From: Streptomyces alanosinicus
GTDB lineage: Bacteria; Actinomycetota; Actinomycetes; Streptomycetales; Streptomycetaceae
Direction of reading: 5' to 3'
DNA: 64,000 nucleotides
Assembly (NCBI RefSeq): GCF_014650595.1
Contig: NZ_BMVG01000017.1
Span: forward strand, 103,649-167,648
The first letter of the stretch is position 1; each line of letters starts with the position of its first letter. Below are positions 8,436 to 17,360 of this stretch, piece after piece. A program made the translations under genes and the position numbers. Below the pieces are notes generated by a model that was not told where the DNA came from, made no database searches, and saw only the letters and a list, made by a program, of their open reading frames with translations.

Positions 8436-9485
8436 TCAGATGACCTTGAACCGCACCAGTGCGCCCAGCGTCAACGCGCCCGGCACCAGCGGCACCCAGA
8501 CCGTGATGATGCGGTAGGCCAGCACCACCGCCGTGGCGACCGCGGCCGGGCCGCCCACCGCGACCAGGGCCACGATCAGCGCCGCCTCCACCGAACCCAG
8601 ACCGCCCGGCGTGGGCACCAGCGCCACCGCGACGGTCGCCGCGAGGTAGGCGAGCGCCATGTGGGTGACCGGGACCGGCAGCCGCAGCGCCTGGCCGACC
8701 GCGGCGAGACCGGCCGCCTGCAGCGCGGGAAAGGCCAGCGAGCCGCCCCACAGGGCCAGGGCGCGAGCCGGCCGGGTGTGCACCGAGCGCGCCTCGCCGA
8801 GGGCGTCCCGCACGAACGCGACCACCCGCCCGCGCAGCGGCCGTACCAGTGCCACGACGGCCACCGCCACCGCCAGCAGACCGGCCGCCCCCAGCAGCAG
8901 CGGGAGCGCCGAGCCGTCCGGCAGAAGGGGGCCGAGCCGCAGCGCGTCGGGGAAGGCGAGCAGCAGCGCGGCCAGCAGACCGAGCCGGCCCACGGACTCG
9001 GCCAGCAGATACAGGGCGAGCGCGGCCGAGGAGCGGGCGAGCGGGACCCCGCACACGGTCATGAAACGCAGGTTCACCGCGCCCGCGCCGAGGCCGGTGG
9101 GCAGCAGATGGTTGGCCGAGGCCGCCGCGAACTGGGTGGCCAGCAGCCGCGCCTTCGGCAGCGGCTGCACCACCGCACCCTGGCGGGTGACCGCGGCGGC
9201 CACCCAGGTCAGACAGGTGGCGCCGGCCGCCGCGAGCAGCCACGGCAAGGACGCGGTGCGCAGCTGGCCGAAGCCCTCGGCGAGCAGGGCACGGTTGCGT
9301 ACGGCGACCACGGCGACGAGCGCGAGCGGCACCAGGCACAGCACCTGGCGGACGGGGACACGACGGGGGAGTCGTGCCCGGGGCCATGGGGGAGGCAGGG
9401 CGGCAGTCACATTGGCAGAGGTTTTCCGCGCCACCCCAACGGCGGATGGCGGACGCGGGGACGGCGGCTTACAGGCTGTGGTCAT
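8436..9485 (-). CDS. Lysylphosphatidylglycerol-synthase-type transmembrane protein (UPF0104/AglD family)
   Basis: The 349-residue polytopic membrane protein has roughly seven to eight hydrophobic segments and a cytosolic proline- and arginine-rich N-terminus. Family landmarks include AASANHLLPTGLGAGAVNLRFM in the middle and VALVPTPGGLGSVEAAL near the C-terminus (the PxPGGLGxxE motif). This is the flippase-like domain alone, without the aminoacyl-transferase domain of MprF. The ATG at 9485 is the only suitable start. The gene diverges from the ABC exporter, and the SoxR-type promoter lies in the shared 102-bp intergenic region. The lipid substrate is unknown. Confidence 0.8.
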   Translation of the reverse strand: MTTACKPPSPRPPSAVGVARKTSANVTAALPPPWPRARLPRRVPVRQVLCLVPLALVAVVAVRNRALLAEGFGQLRTASLPWLLAAAGATCLTWVAAAVTRQGAVVQPLPKARLLATQFAAASANHLLPTGLGAGAVNLRFMTVCGVPLARSSAALALYLLAESVGRLGLLAALLLAFPDALRLGPLLPDGSALPLLLGAAGLLAVAVAVVALVRPLRGRVVAFVRDALGEARSVHTRPARALALWGGSLAFPALQAAGLAAVGQALRLPVPVTHMALAYLAATVAVALVPTPGGLGSVEAALIVALVAVGGPAAVATAVVLAYRIITVWVPLVPGALTLGALVRFKVI

Positions 9486-9549
9486 CGGGGTCCTCGGGTT
9501 GCGGGAGGCCGGTGCGGGGGAGATCGGAGCGGGTGAAATGAGACGGACA

Positions 9550-9580
9550 TTGACCTCAACGAAGCTTGAGGTTCTACGTT
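9550..9580 (+). promoter_or_regulatory. SoxR-type operator/promoter for the ABC exporter
   Basis: A perfect 7-bp inverted repeat, ACCTCAA (9553-9559) and TTGAGGT (9566-9572), has the same 18-bp CCTCAA-N6-TTGAGG layout as the E. coli soxS SoxR box. It lies between a -35 TTGACC (9550-9555) and a -10 TACGTT (9575-9580). The 19-bp spacer is longer than usual and is the hallmark of MerR-family promoters. Initiation about 7 bases after the -10 would place the transcript start at or next to the ATG at 9588, so the mRNA is probably leaderless. No soxR gene is in the window. Confidence 0.8.
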
Positions 9581-9587
9581 CTCTTCC

Positions 9588-11471
9588 ATGAGCATGGAGA
9601 CCACCGCCTGGACACAGCTGCACAGCGTGATGAACGCCCAGGCCGAACGCCGCCCGTTCGCCCGCGCCACGCTGCGCCGTATCGCCGCCTTCGCCCGCCC
9701 GCACCGCTCGGGAATCATCCGGTTCGTCCTGTTCGGGGTGGTGACGGCACTGCTCGCCGTGGCCACCCCCGTGCTCGCCGGCCGCGTCGTCGACGCGATC
9801 GTGGCGGGGCACGACCCCGGCCGGGTCGTCCGGCTCTCCCTGCTCATCGCGCTCGTCGCCCTCGCGGAGGCGGGACTCGGCATCCTCGGCCGCCGGCTGT
9901 CGGCGACGCTCGGGGAGAGACTCATCCTCGACCTCAGAACGGCTGTGTTCGATCATGTGCAGCGCATGCCCGTCGCGTTCTTCACACGGACTCGTACGGG
10001 AGCGCTGGTCAGCCGTCTCAACAACGATGTGATCGGCGCCCAGCGAGCCTTCGCCAACACCCTGTCGGGCGTGGTGAGCAACCTGGTCACGCTGCTGCTC
10101 ACGCTCGCCGTGATGCTCACGCTGTCCTGGCAGATCACCCTGCTCGCACTGGTCCTGCTGCCGGTGTTCGTGCTGCCCGCCCGCCGCATGGGCTCCCGGA
10201 TGGCCCGGATGCAGCGGGAGGCGGCGGCGCTGAACGCGGCCATGGGCACCCGGATGACCGAGCGTTTCTCCGCCCCCGGCGCCACCCTCGTCAAGCTGTT
10301 CGGCCGGCCCGAGGAGGAGTCCGCGGAGTTCGCGGCGCGCGCCGCCCGGGTCCGGGACATCGGGGTGCGCACGGCGACCGCCCAGTCGGTGTTCATCACC
10401 TCCCTCACCCTGGTCTCCGCCCTCGCGCTGGCCCTCGTCTACGGCCTCGGCGGCTGGTTCGCGCTGCACCACACCCTGCAGGCGGGCGCGGTCGTCTCGC
10501 TCTCCCTGCTGCTGACCCGGATGTACGCCCCGCTCACCGCGCTCGCCGGCGCCCGGGTCGAGGTGATGAGCGCCCTCGTCAGCTTCGAGCGGGTCTTCGA
10601 GGTGCTGGACCTCAAGCCGCTCATCGAGGAGAAGCCGGACGCCCGCGAGGCCCCCGAGGGCCCGGTGGCCGTCGAGTTCGACGACGTCCGCTTCGCCTAC
10701 CCGGCCGCCGACCAGGTCTCCCTCGCCTCCCTGGAGGAGGTCGCCGCCCTGGACACCCGTGGCGGCTCCGAGGTCCTGCACGGCATCTCCTTCCGCGCCG
10801 AACCCGGCCAGACCGTGGCCCTCGTCGGCTCCTCGGGCGCCGGCAAGTCCACCATCGCCCAGCTGCTGCCGCGCCTGTACGACGTCGACGCGGGTGCCGT
10901 CCGCATCGGCGGCGTCGACGTCCGCGAGCTGACCGCCGCCTCGCTGCGCGGCACCCTCGGCATGGTCACCCAGGACGGCCACCTCTTCCACGACACCGTC
11001 CGCGCCAACCTCCTCCTCGCCCGGCCCGGCGCCACGGAGGAGGAGCTGTGGGACGCGCTCGGCCGGGCCCGGCTGGCCGAGGTCGTACGGTCCCTGCCCG
11101 ACGGTCTGGACACGGTCGTCGGCGAGCGCGGCTACCGGCTCTCCGGCGGCGAACGCCAGCGGATGACCATCGCCCGGCTGCTGCTGGCCCGCCAGCGCGT
11201 GGTCATCCTCGACGAGGCCACGGCCCACCTGGACAACACCTCCGAGGCGGCCGTCCAGGAGGCCCTCACCGAGGCCCTGGAGGGCCGTACCGCCGTCGTG
11301 ATCGCCCACCGGCTCTCCACGGTCCGGGCCGCCGACCAGATCCTGGTCGTCGAGTCCGGCCGCATCGTGGAGCACGGCACGCACGAGCAGCTGCTCGCGG
11401 CCGGGGGACGGTACGCCGAGCTGTACCGCACCCAGTTCGCCGACCGGGACGACGAGACCGCGACGGCCTGA
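9588..11471 (+). CDS. ABC transporter, fused permease-ATPase (exporter half-transporter)
   Basis: The protein has 627 residues: an N-terminal ABC type-1 exporter membrane domain with six helices (about 45-330), then a nucleotide-binding domain (about 365-610). The latter carries Walker A GSSGAGKST, Q-loop MVTQDGHLF, signature LSGGERQR, Walker B VVILDEAT and the H-loop IAHRLST. It should work as a homodimer. The SoxR-type promoter upstream points to induction by redox-active compounds. In S. coelicolor the SoxR regulon includes an ABC exporter gene, so this is probably its functional counterpart, exporting redox-active pigments or drugs (inference). No ribosome binding site precedes the ATG, in keeping with a leaderless start. 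Confidence 0.92.
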   Translation: MSMETTAWTQLHSVMNAQAERRPFARATLRRIAAFARPHRSGIIRFVLFGVVTALLAVATPVLAGRVVDAIVAGHDPGRVVRLSLLIALVALAEAGLGILGRRLSATLGERLILDLRTAVFDHVQRMPVAFFTRTRTGALVSRLNNDVIGAQRAFANTLSGVVSNLVTLLLTLAVMLTLSWQITLLALVLLPVFVLPARRMGSRMARMQREAAALNAAMGTRMTERFSAPGATLVKLFGRPEEESAEFAARAARVRDIGVRTATAQSVFITSLTLVSALALALVYGLGGWFALHHTLQAGAVVSLSLLLTRMYAPLTALAGARVEVMSALVSFERVFEVLDLKPLIEEKPDAREAPEGPVAVEFDDVRFAYPAADQVSLASLEEVAALDTRGGSEVLHGISFRAEPGQTVALVGSSGAGKSTIAQLLPRLYDVDAGAVRIGGVDVRELTAASLRGTLGMVTQDGHLFHDTVRANLLLARPGATEEELWDALGRARLAEVVRSLPDGLDTVVGERGYRLSGGERQRMTIARLLLARQRVVILDEATAHLDNTSEAAVQEALTEALEGRTAVVIAHRLSTVRAADQILVVESGRIVEHGTHEQLLAAGGRYAELYRTQFADRDDETATA

Positions 11472-11513
11472 GGCCAGGGGTGGGCCGCCGCCAGGTCGCG
11501 GCCGCCCACCCTC

Positions 11514-11542
11514 TTGACGTCAGTGGTCCGGACCTTTAACTT
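11514..11542 (+). promoter_or_regulatory. Chitinase promoter with DasR-responsive-element-like palindrome
   Basis: The sequence holds a -35 TTGACG (11514-11519) and a -10 TAACTT (11537-11542) separated by 17 bp. Between them lies AGTGGTCCGGACCTTT (11522-11537), whose core GGTCCGGACC is a perfect palindrome. It matches the TGGTC..GACC half sites of the DasR operator that controls chitin and N-acetylglucosamine genes in Streptomyces. The downstream gene is a GH18 chitinase, as expected. Binding by DasR is an inference from the match and the context. Confidence 0.65.
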
Positions 11543-11638
11543 CACGCCTTAAACAAAGACTCGGAATGTACTCGACACCCCACCGTCACGCCCGTGTCGG
11601 GCTGCTTGCGCACCCCCCACCCGAAAGGTCCGTCCCCT

Positions 11639-12604
11639 ATGGCCAGACCGCTCCCCGCAGCCCTGCCCCTCGCCGTCCTGTCCCTCTCCGCCGGCCTGCT
11701 CACCGCCACCCCGGCCCAGGCCGCCACCGGCGCCACCCCGTCCGCACCGATGGCCGTGGCGCCGTACCTGTACAACGGCTGGGGCAGCCCGCCGGATCCC
11801 ACCACCATCACCCGGGCCACGGGCGTGAAGTGGTTCACGCTCGCCTTCGTGCTCAGCAACGGCTCCTGCGATCCGCAGTGGGACGGCAGCCGCCCGCTGA
11901 CCGGCGGCGTCGACCAGCAGACCGTGAACACCGTGCGGGCGAACGGCGGTGACATCATCCCGTCCTTCGGCGGATACAGCGGCAACAAGCTGGAGAGCTC
12001 CTGCGCCGGCGCGAGCGAGCTGGCGGGGGCCTACCAGAAGGTCATCGACGCCTACGGCCTCAAGGCCATCGACATCGACATCGAGGCCGACGCCTACAGT
12101 GACGCCGTCGTGCAGCAGCGGACCGTGGACGCGCTGAAGACCGTGAAGGCGAACAACCCCGGCCTGAAGGTCTGCATCACCATCGGCACCGGACAGTCCG
12201 GCCCCGACACCAGCCTGATCGACCGGGCCGCCTCGTCCGGGCTGACCGTGGACGCCTGGGCCATCATGCCCTTCGACTTCGGCGGCGCCGGACAGAACAT
12301 GGGCAGCCTCACCACACAGGCCGCCGAGGGCCTCAAGAGCGCGCTGAAGTCGGCGTACGGCTACAGCGACGACCAAGCCTACCGGGACATGGGCATCTCG
12401 TCCATGAACGGCGTCACCGACAACAACGAGACGGTCACGGTCGACGACTTCCGGACCGTCCTCGCCTACGCCCGGCAACATCACCTCGCGCGGCTCACCT
12501 TCTGGTCCGCCAACCGCGACCGGCCGTGCACCGGCGGCCCCGCCGACAGCTGCTCCGGCGTCGCCCAGTCCGACTGGGACTACACCCGCGTCCTCGCCGG
12601 CTGA
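11639..12604 (+). CDS. Secreted GH18 chitinase-like glycosyl hydrolase
   Basis: The 321-residue protein has a Sec signal peptide (MARPLPAALPLAVLSLSAGL, cleavage near PAQA-A at about 28). A single GH18 TIM barrel follows. The catalytic DxDxE motif appears as IDIDIEADAY near residue 145, with the final Glu as proton donor. SFGGYSG and WAIMPFDFGG are the other family landmarks. There is no chitin-binding module. The ATG at 11639 was chosen because it begins a proper signal peptide and follows GAAAGG at about 11622-11628; the earlier ATG at 11594 would add a non-signal leader. It is probably co-transcribed with the CBM13 gene 25 bp downstream. Confidence 0.88.
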   Translation: MARPLPAALPLAVLSLSAGLLTATPAQAATGATPSAPMAVAPYLYNGWGSPPDPTTITRATGVKWFTLAFVLSNGSCDPQWDGSRPLTGGVDQQTVNTVRANGGDIIPSFGGYSGNKLESSCAGASELAGAYQKVIDAYGLKAIDIDIEADAYSDAVVQQRTVDALKTVKANNPGLKVCITIGTGQSGPDTSLIDRAASSGLTVDAWAIMPFDFGGAGQNMGSLTTQAAEGLKSALKSAYGYSDDQAYRDMGISSMNGVTDNNETVTVDDFRTVLAYARQHHLARLTFWSANRDRPCTGGPADSCSGVAQSDWDYTRVLAG

Positions 12605-12629
12605 GCCCGGCCCGCAAAGGAGAACCCCC

Positions 12630-14834
12630 GTGCCTCGCCTTTCCCGCGGCCGCAGATCCGCGGTCGTCACCCTGGTCGGCGCAGCCGCCGCCGGCGTCCT
12701 CACCGCCGTGCCGACGCCCCTGCTCAGGGCCGCGCCCGCACACGCCGCCGGCGCCCTGCCCACCGGCAACGCGACCGTCATCGACGCCGCGAGCGGCAAG
12801 TGCCTCGACGCCAAGGCCGCCGCCACGGCCAACGGCACCGTCGTGCAGCAGTACGCGTGCAACGGCACCACCGCCCAGCAGTGGCGCTTCACCGACGCCG
12901 GCGACGGCTATGTCCACATCGACAACGCCGACGACACCGGTCAGGCCGTCGATGTCACCGACGTGTCCACGGCCGACAACGCGCCGGTCCAGCTGTGGAG
13001 TTACGGCGGCGGAGCGGGCCAGCAGTGGCACCCCGTGGACGACGGCGGCGGCGCCTTCCACTTCGTCGGCAAGAACAGCGGCAAGTGCCTGGACGACCCC
13101 GGCGCGTCCCTCGCCGACAGCACGCGGCTCGTGCAGTACACATGCAACGGCACCGCCGCCCAGCGCTTCCAGGTGGTCCCTGTGACCCAGTCCACGAGCG
13201 ACCCCGACCTCGGCCCGAACGTCGTCGTCTTCGACCCGTCGATGTCGTCCGCGGCCATCCAGGGCAAGCTGGACGCGATCTTCAAGCAGCAGGAGACCAA
13301 CCAGTTCGGCGCCCAGCGCTACGCCGTCCTGTTCAAGCCTGGCGCCTACAGCGCGGACGTCAACGTCGGCTTCTACACCCAGGTGCTCGGCCTCGGACTG
13401 ACCCCGGACGCGGTCGCGGTCAACGGTGCCGTGCACGCCGAGGCCGACTGGTTCCAGGGCAACGCCACCCAGAACTTCTGGCGCGGCGCCGAGAACCTCT
13501 CCGTCAACCCGGCGGGCGGCGGCGACCGCTGGGCGGTCTCACAGGCCGCGCCGTACCGGCGGATGCATCTGCGGGGCAACCTCGCCCTGGACGACGGCGG
13601 CTGGTCCAGCGGTGGCTATCTCGCCGACAGCAGGATCGACGGGCAGGTGAACTCCGGCAGTCAGCAGCAGTGGATGACCCGCAACTCCCAGCTGGGCAGC
13701 TGGACCGGGTCCAACTGGAACATGGTGTTCACCGGCAGCCAGGGCGTGCCCGCCACCCGCTTCCCCAACCCGCCGTACACCACGGTCGCCCAGAGCCCGG
13801 TCACCCGCGAGAAGCCGTTCCTGTACGTCGACGGCTCCGGGAACTACCAGGTGTTCGTGCCGTCCGCCCGCTCCGACACCACGGGCACCAGCTGGGGGAG
13901 CGGCAGCGCGGCCGGCAGCTCCCTGCCGCTGAGCCGGTTCTACGTGGTCAAGCCCGGCGCCACCGCCGACCAGATCGACGCGGCCCTCGCGGCAGGACAG
14001 AACCTGCTGGTCACACCCGGTGTCTACCACCTCGACCAGACCCTGAAGGTGACCCGCCCCGACACGGTCGTGCTCGGCCTCGGGCTCGCCACCCTCGTCC
14101 CCGACAACGGCATCACCGCGATGACCGTCGCCGACGTCGACGGCGTCGACATCGCGGGCCTGCTCTTCGACGCCGGCACCACCAGCTCGAAGACCCTCGT
14201 CGAGGTCGGGCCGGCCGGCTCCACCGCCTCCCACGCGGCCGACCCGACCTCCCTGCACGACGTCTACTTCCGTATCGGCGGCGCGGGCGTCGGCAAGGCG
14301 GCCACCAGCCTCGTCGTCAACAGCGACAACGTCATCGGCGACCACATGTGGCTCTGGCGCGCCGACCACGGCAGCGGGGTGGGCTGGACCAGCAACACCG
14401 CCGACACCGGACTCGTCGTGAACGGCGCCGACGTCACGATGTACGGCCTGTTCGTGGAGCACTTCCAGAAGGACCAGGTGATCTGGAACGGCAACGGCGG
14501 CCGCACCTACTTCTTCCAGAACGAGATGCCCTACGACCCGCCGAACCAGTCGGCCTGGACGAACGGCTCCACCAAGGGCTACGCCGCCTACAAGGTCGCC
14601 GCCCCGGTCACCAGCCACCAGGCGTACGGCCTCGGCAGCTACTGCTACTTCAACACCGACCCGAGCGTGACCGCCGACCACGCCATCGAGGCGCCGGACC
14701 ACCCGAACGTCACCTTCACCAGCATGGTCACCGTCTCCCTGGGCGGCACCGGCACCATCCGTCACATCATCAACAACACCGGAGGCCCGTCGAACTCCTC
14801 GACCAACGTGGCGGACCTGGTCCGCTATCCCTGA
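12630..14834 (+). CDS. Secreted CBM13 (ricin-B lectin) plus right-handed beta-helix protein, putative glucan hydrolase
   Basis: The protein has 734 residues and the GTG start at 12630 follows AAAGGAG. A signal peptide with an Arg-rich n-region and an Ala-rich core ends near APAHA (about 40). A ricin-B/CBM13 trefoil occupies about 45-185, visible as repeated GKCLD and QxW units (SGKCLDAKA, TAQQWRF, GKCLDDPG). Residues 195-730 form a Gly/Asn/Val-rich region typical of right-handed beta-helix enzymes such as GH55-like exo-glucanases. Landmarks include VLFKPGAYSADVNVGFYTQV and LLVTPGVYHLDQTLKV. The substrate is inferred to be a beta- or alpha-glucan; catalytic residues are not assignable by eye. 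It follows the chitinase and may share its promoter. Confidence 0.75.
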   Translation: MPRLSRGRRSAVVTLVGAAAAGVLTAVPTPLLRAAPAHAAGALPTGNATVIDAASGKCLDAKAAATANGTVVQQYACNGTTAQQWRFTDAGDGYVHIDNADDTGQAVDVTDVSTADNAPVQLWSYGGGAGQQWHPVDDGGGAFHFVGKNSGKCLDDPGASLADSTRLVQYTCNGTAAQRFQVVPVTQSTSDPDLGPNVVVFDPSMSSAAIQGKLDAIFKQQETNQFGAQRYAVLFKPGAYSADVNVGFYTQVLGLGLTPDAVAVNGAVHAEADWFQGNATQNFWRGAENLSVNPAGGGDRWAVSQAAPYRRMHLRGNLALDDGGWSSGGYLADSRIDGQVNSGSQQQWMTRNSQLGSWTGSNWNMVFTGSQGVPATRFPNPPYTTVAQSPVTREKPFLYVDGSGNYQVFVPSARSDTTGTSWGSGSAAGSSLPLSRFYVVKPGATADQIDAALAAGQNLLVTPGVYHLDQTLKVTRPDTVVLGLGLATLVPDNGITAMTVADVDGVDIAGLLFDAGTTSSKTLVEVGPAGSTASHAADPTSLHDVYFRIGGAGVGKAATSLVVNSDNVIGDHMWLWRADHGSGVGWTSNTADTGLVVNGADVTMYGLFVEHFQKDQVIWNGNGGRTYFFQNEMPYDPPNQSAWTNGSTKGYAAYKVAAPVTSHQAYGLGSYCYFNTDPSVTADHAIEAPDHPNVTFTSMVTVSLGGTGTIRHIINNTGGPSNSSTNVADLVRYP

Positions 14835-14914
14835 GGCACCCTGGTACCGGTCCCCGTCACCTGTATGGCCCCATCGATGTCACCCGCCGCCGGCCCCCGT
14901 CGCACAATCGGCCC

Positions 14915-17347
14915 ATGGAGCCGCACACCGGCACGGCCCACAGGGACGGGGACCGGCCCACCGTGACGGGAATGGGGCCGACCTGGGAGTACGACGGCTA
15001 CCGGCCGGAGGAGGAGCGCCTGAGGGAGTCGCTGTGCACGCTGGGCAACGGTTACTTCGCCACCCGCGGGGCGCTGCCCGAGTGCACCGCCGACGACATC
15101 CACTACCCGGGCACCTACGCGGCCGGCTGCTACGACCGGCTCACCTCCGAGGTCGCCGGCCGCCGGGTCGAGAACGAGGACATGGTCAACCTGCCCAACT
15201 GGCTGCCGCTGCGCTTCCGCCCGGCGGGCGGCGCCTGGCTCACCCCGGACAGCGCACCCGTCACCGAGCACCACCAGGTCCTCCACCTCGCCCCCGGCGT
15301 GCTGGAGCGCCGTACCGGCTACGGCCTGCCCGACGGCGGCACCCTCCAGGTCCGCCAGCTGCGCCTCGTCCACATGGCCGACCCGCATCTCGCCGCGCTG
15401 CGCACGGAGTTCACCGTCGAGGGCGGGGCGGCCGACGGGATCGAACTGGAGGTGGAGGCCGCGCTCGACGGACGCGTCACCAACTCCGCGGTGGCCCGCT
15501 ACCGGGACCTGGACGGCCGCCACCTCACCCAGGTGCGGACCGGCACCGCCGAGCCCGGCACGGTCTGGCTGCGCTGCCACACCCGAACCTCCCGCATCGA
15601 ATGCGCCCTCGCCGCCCGGCTGACGGCCGACGCGCCCGTGACGGCCGTGTACGAACAGGAGCGGGCCGTCCAGCACCTGCGGCTGCGCCCGGGATCCGGC
15701 CGTCCCGTCACCGTCGACAAGACCGTCGCCCTGTACACCTCGCACGACCCCGCCATCGGCGACCCGCTGGAGGCGGCGGTCGACCACGTCGGCTCCGCCC
15801 AGGACGTCGACACCCTGCTGGAGACGCATGCCGTCGCCTGGGAGCAGCTGTGGCGGCGCACCGTGCTGGAGGTCCCCGGCGAGGCGGGCAGCATCCTGCG
15901 CCTGCATCTGTTCCATGTGCTGCAGACCCTCTCCCCGCACACCGCCGACCTCGACGTCGGCGTCCCGGCGCGCGGCCTGCACGGCGAGGCCTACCGCGGC
16001 CATGTCTTCTGGGACGAACTCTTCGTCCTGCCCTACCTCAATCTGCACCTCCCCGAGGTCTCCCGCGCCCTGCTCCACTACCGGCACCGCCGGCTGGACG
16101 TCGCCTGCCAGTCGGCCCGCGAACTGGGCCGGCGCGGCGCCCTCTACCCCTGGCAGAGCGGCAGCGACGGCCGCGAGGAGACCCCGCAGCTCCATCTCAA
16201 CCCCCGCTCCGGGCGCTGGCTGCCGGACCGCTCCCGGCTCCAGCACCATGTCGGCTCGGCCGTGGCCTACAACATCTGGCAGTACTGCGAGGCGACCGGC
16301 GACATCGACTTCCTGCACGGCGAGGGCGCCGAGATGCTGCTGCACATCGCCCGCTTCTGGGCCGACTCGGCCCACTACGACGCCCACCTCGGCCGGCACC
16401 GCATCCGGGGCGTGGTCGGCCCCGACGAGTACCACGACGCCTACCCCGGCGCCGCCGAACCGGGCCTGGACGACAACGCGTACACGAATGTCACCGCCGC
16501 CTGGGTGCTCGCCCGCACCCTGGACCTGCTCGGCGCCCTGCCCGAGCCGCGCCGCCGTGAACTCACCGAGAGCGCCGGCCTGGAGGAGGACGAGCCCGCC
16601 CGCTGGGAGGAGGTCTCCCGCACCCTCCATGTGCCCTTCCACGACGGGGTGATCAGCCAGTTCGAGGGCTATGGCGACCTCGCCGAGCTGGACTGGCACG
16701 GCTATCGCAAGCGGTACGACGACATCCGGCGCCTGGACCGGATCCTGGAGGCGGAGGGCGACACCGTCAACCGGTACAAGGCCTCCAAACAGGCGGACGT
16801 GCTGATGCTCGGCTACCTCTTCTCGGCGTCCGAACTCCGCTCCCTCTTCCACCGGCTGGGCGCTCGTCTCGACGAGCCGACCTGGAGCGCCACCGTCGAC
16901 CACTATCTGCAGCGCACCAGCCACGGCTCCACCCTCAGCGGCCTGGTCCACGGCTGGGTCCTCGCCCGCGCCCGCCGCGCCGACGCCTGGGACTTCGTCC
17001 AGGAGGCGCTGCGCGGTGACATCGCCGACCTGCAGGGCGGCACCACCGGCGAGGGCATCCACCTCGGCGCCATGGCCGGCACCCTCGACCTCGTCCAGCG
17101 CGGACTGACCGGCCTGGAGACCCGCGGCGGCGCCCTGTGCCTCGACCCGGTCCCGCTGCCCGAACTCTCCTCCTACGGCTTCTCCATCCGCTACCACGGC
17201 CACTGGGGCGTCCATCTGCGCCTGCGCAGCGGCCTGCTGGAGATCGCCGTGCCGTCCTCCGACCGCGGACTCATCGACGTCTGCCTGCGCGACCGGGTGG
17301 TCCCGGTGGGGCCGGGCGAGACGGCCCGGCTCGCGGTACCCCAGTGA
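14915..17347 (+). CDS. GH65 family disaccharide phosphorylase/hydrolase (maltose, trehalose or kojibiose type)
   Basis: The 810-residue protein has the GH65 arrangement. An N-terminal beta-sandwich (LCTLGNGYFATRGA near residue 35) precedes an (alpha/alpha)6 barrel with GHVFWDELFVLP. The catalytic acid lies in VVGPDEYHDAYPG, KASKQADVLMLGY precedes the phosphate loop, and HGSTLSGLVH is that loop. Together the KQAD and HGS blocks favour a phosphorylase over a hydrolase. There is no signal peptide, so it is cytoplasmic. The ATG at 14915 has no ribosome binding site, but CACAAT at 14902-14907 could be a -10 giving a leaderless mRNA; a start at the GTG near 14963 is the alternative. Confidence 0.88.
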   Translation: MEPHTGTAHRDGDRPTVTGMGPTWEYDGYRPEEERLRESLCTLGNGYFATRGALPECTADDIHYPGTYAAGCYDRLTSEVAGRRVENEDMVNLPNWLPLRFRPAGGAWLTPDSAPVTEHHQVLHLAPGVLERRTGYGLPDGGTLQVRQLRLVHMADPHLAALRTEFTVEGGAADGIELEVEAALDGRVTNSAVARYRDLDGRHLTQVRTGTAEPGTVWLRCHTRTSRIECALAARLTADAPVTAVYEQERAVQHLRLRPGSGRPVTVDKTVALYTSHDPAIGDPLEAAVDHVGSAQDVDTLLETHAVAWEQLWRRTVLEVPGEAGSILRLHLFHVLQTLSPHTADLDVGVPARGLHGEAYRGHVFWDELFVLPYLNLHLPEVSRALLHYRHRRLDVACQSARELGRRGALYPWQSGSDGREETPQLHLNPRSGRWLPDRSRLQHHVGSAVAYNIWQYCEATGDIDFLHGEGAEMLLHIARFWADSAHYDAHLGRHRIRGVVGPDEYHDAYPGAAEPGLDDNAYTNVTAAWVLARTLDLLGALPEPRRRELTESAGLEEDEPARWEEVSRTLHVPFHDGVISQFEGYGDLAELDWHGYRKRYDDIRRLDRILEAEGDTVNRYKASKQADVLMLGYLFSASELRSLFHRLGARLDEPTWSATVDHYLQRTSHGSTLSGLVHGWVLARARRADAWDFVQEALRGDIADLQGGTTGEGIHLGAMAGTLDLVQRGLTGLETRGGALCLDPVPLPELSSYGFSIRYHGHWGVHLRLRSGLLEIAVPSSDRGLIDVCLRDRVVPVGPGETARLAVPQ

Positions 17348-17360
17348 GCGGATCCGGCGC

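Noticed and set aside
7440..9536. Long plus-strand open frame of about 698 codons
   Set aside because: It lies opposite the crotonase and UPF0104 genes and has a composition (Arg, Pro, Gln-rich) typical of high-GC antisense frames.
9566..11539. Second long frame over the ABC transporter
   Set aside because: Arg-rich shadow; the true frame has all ABC motifs.
12800..14914. Very long upstream extension of the GH65 frame (1515 codons open)
   Set aside because: The part before 14915 is the out-of-frame shadow of the CBM13/beta-helix gene and is Arg/Pro-rich noise.
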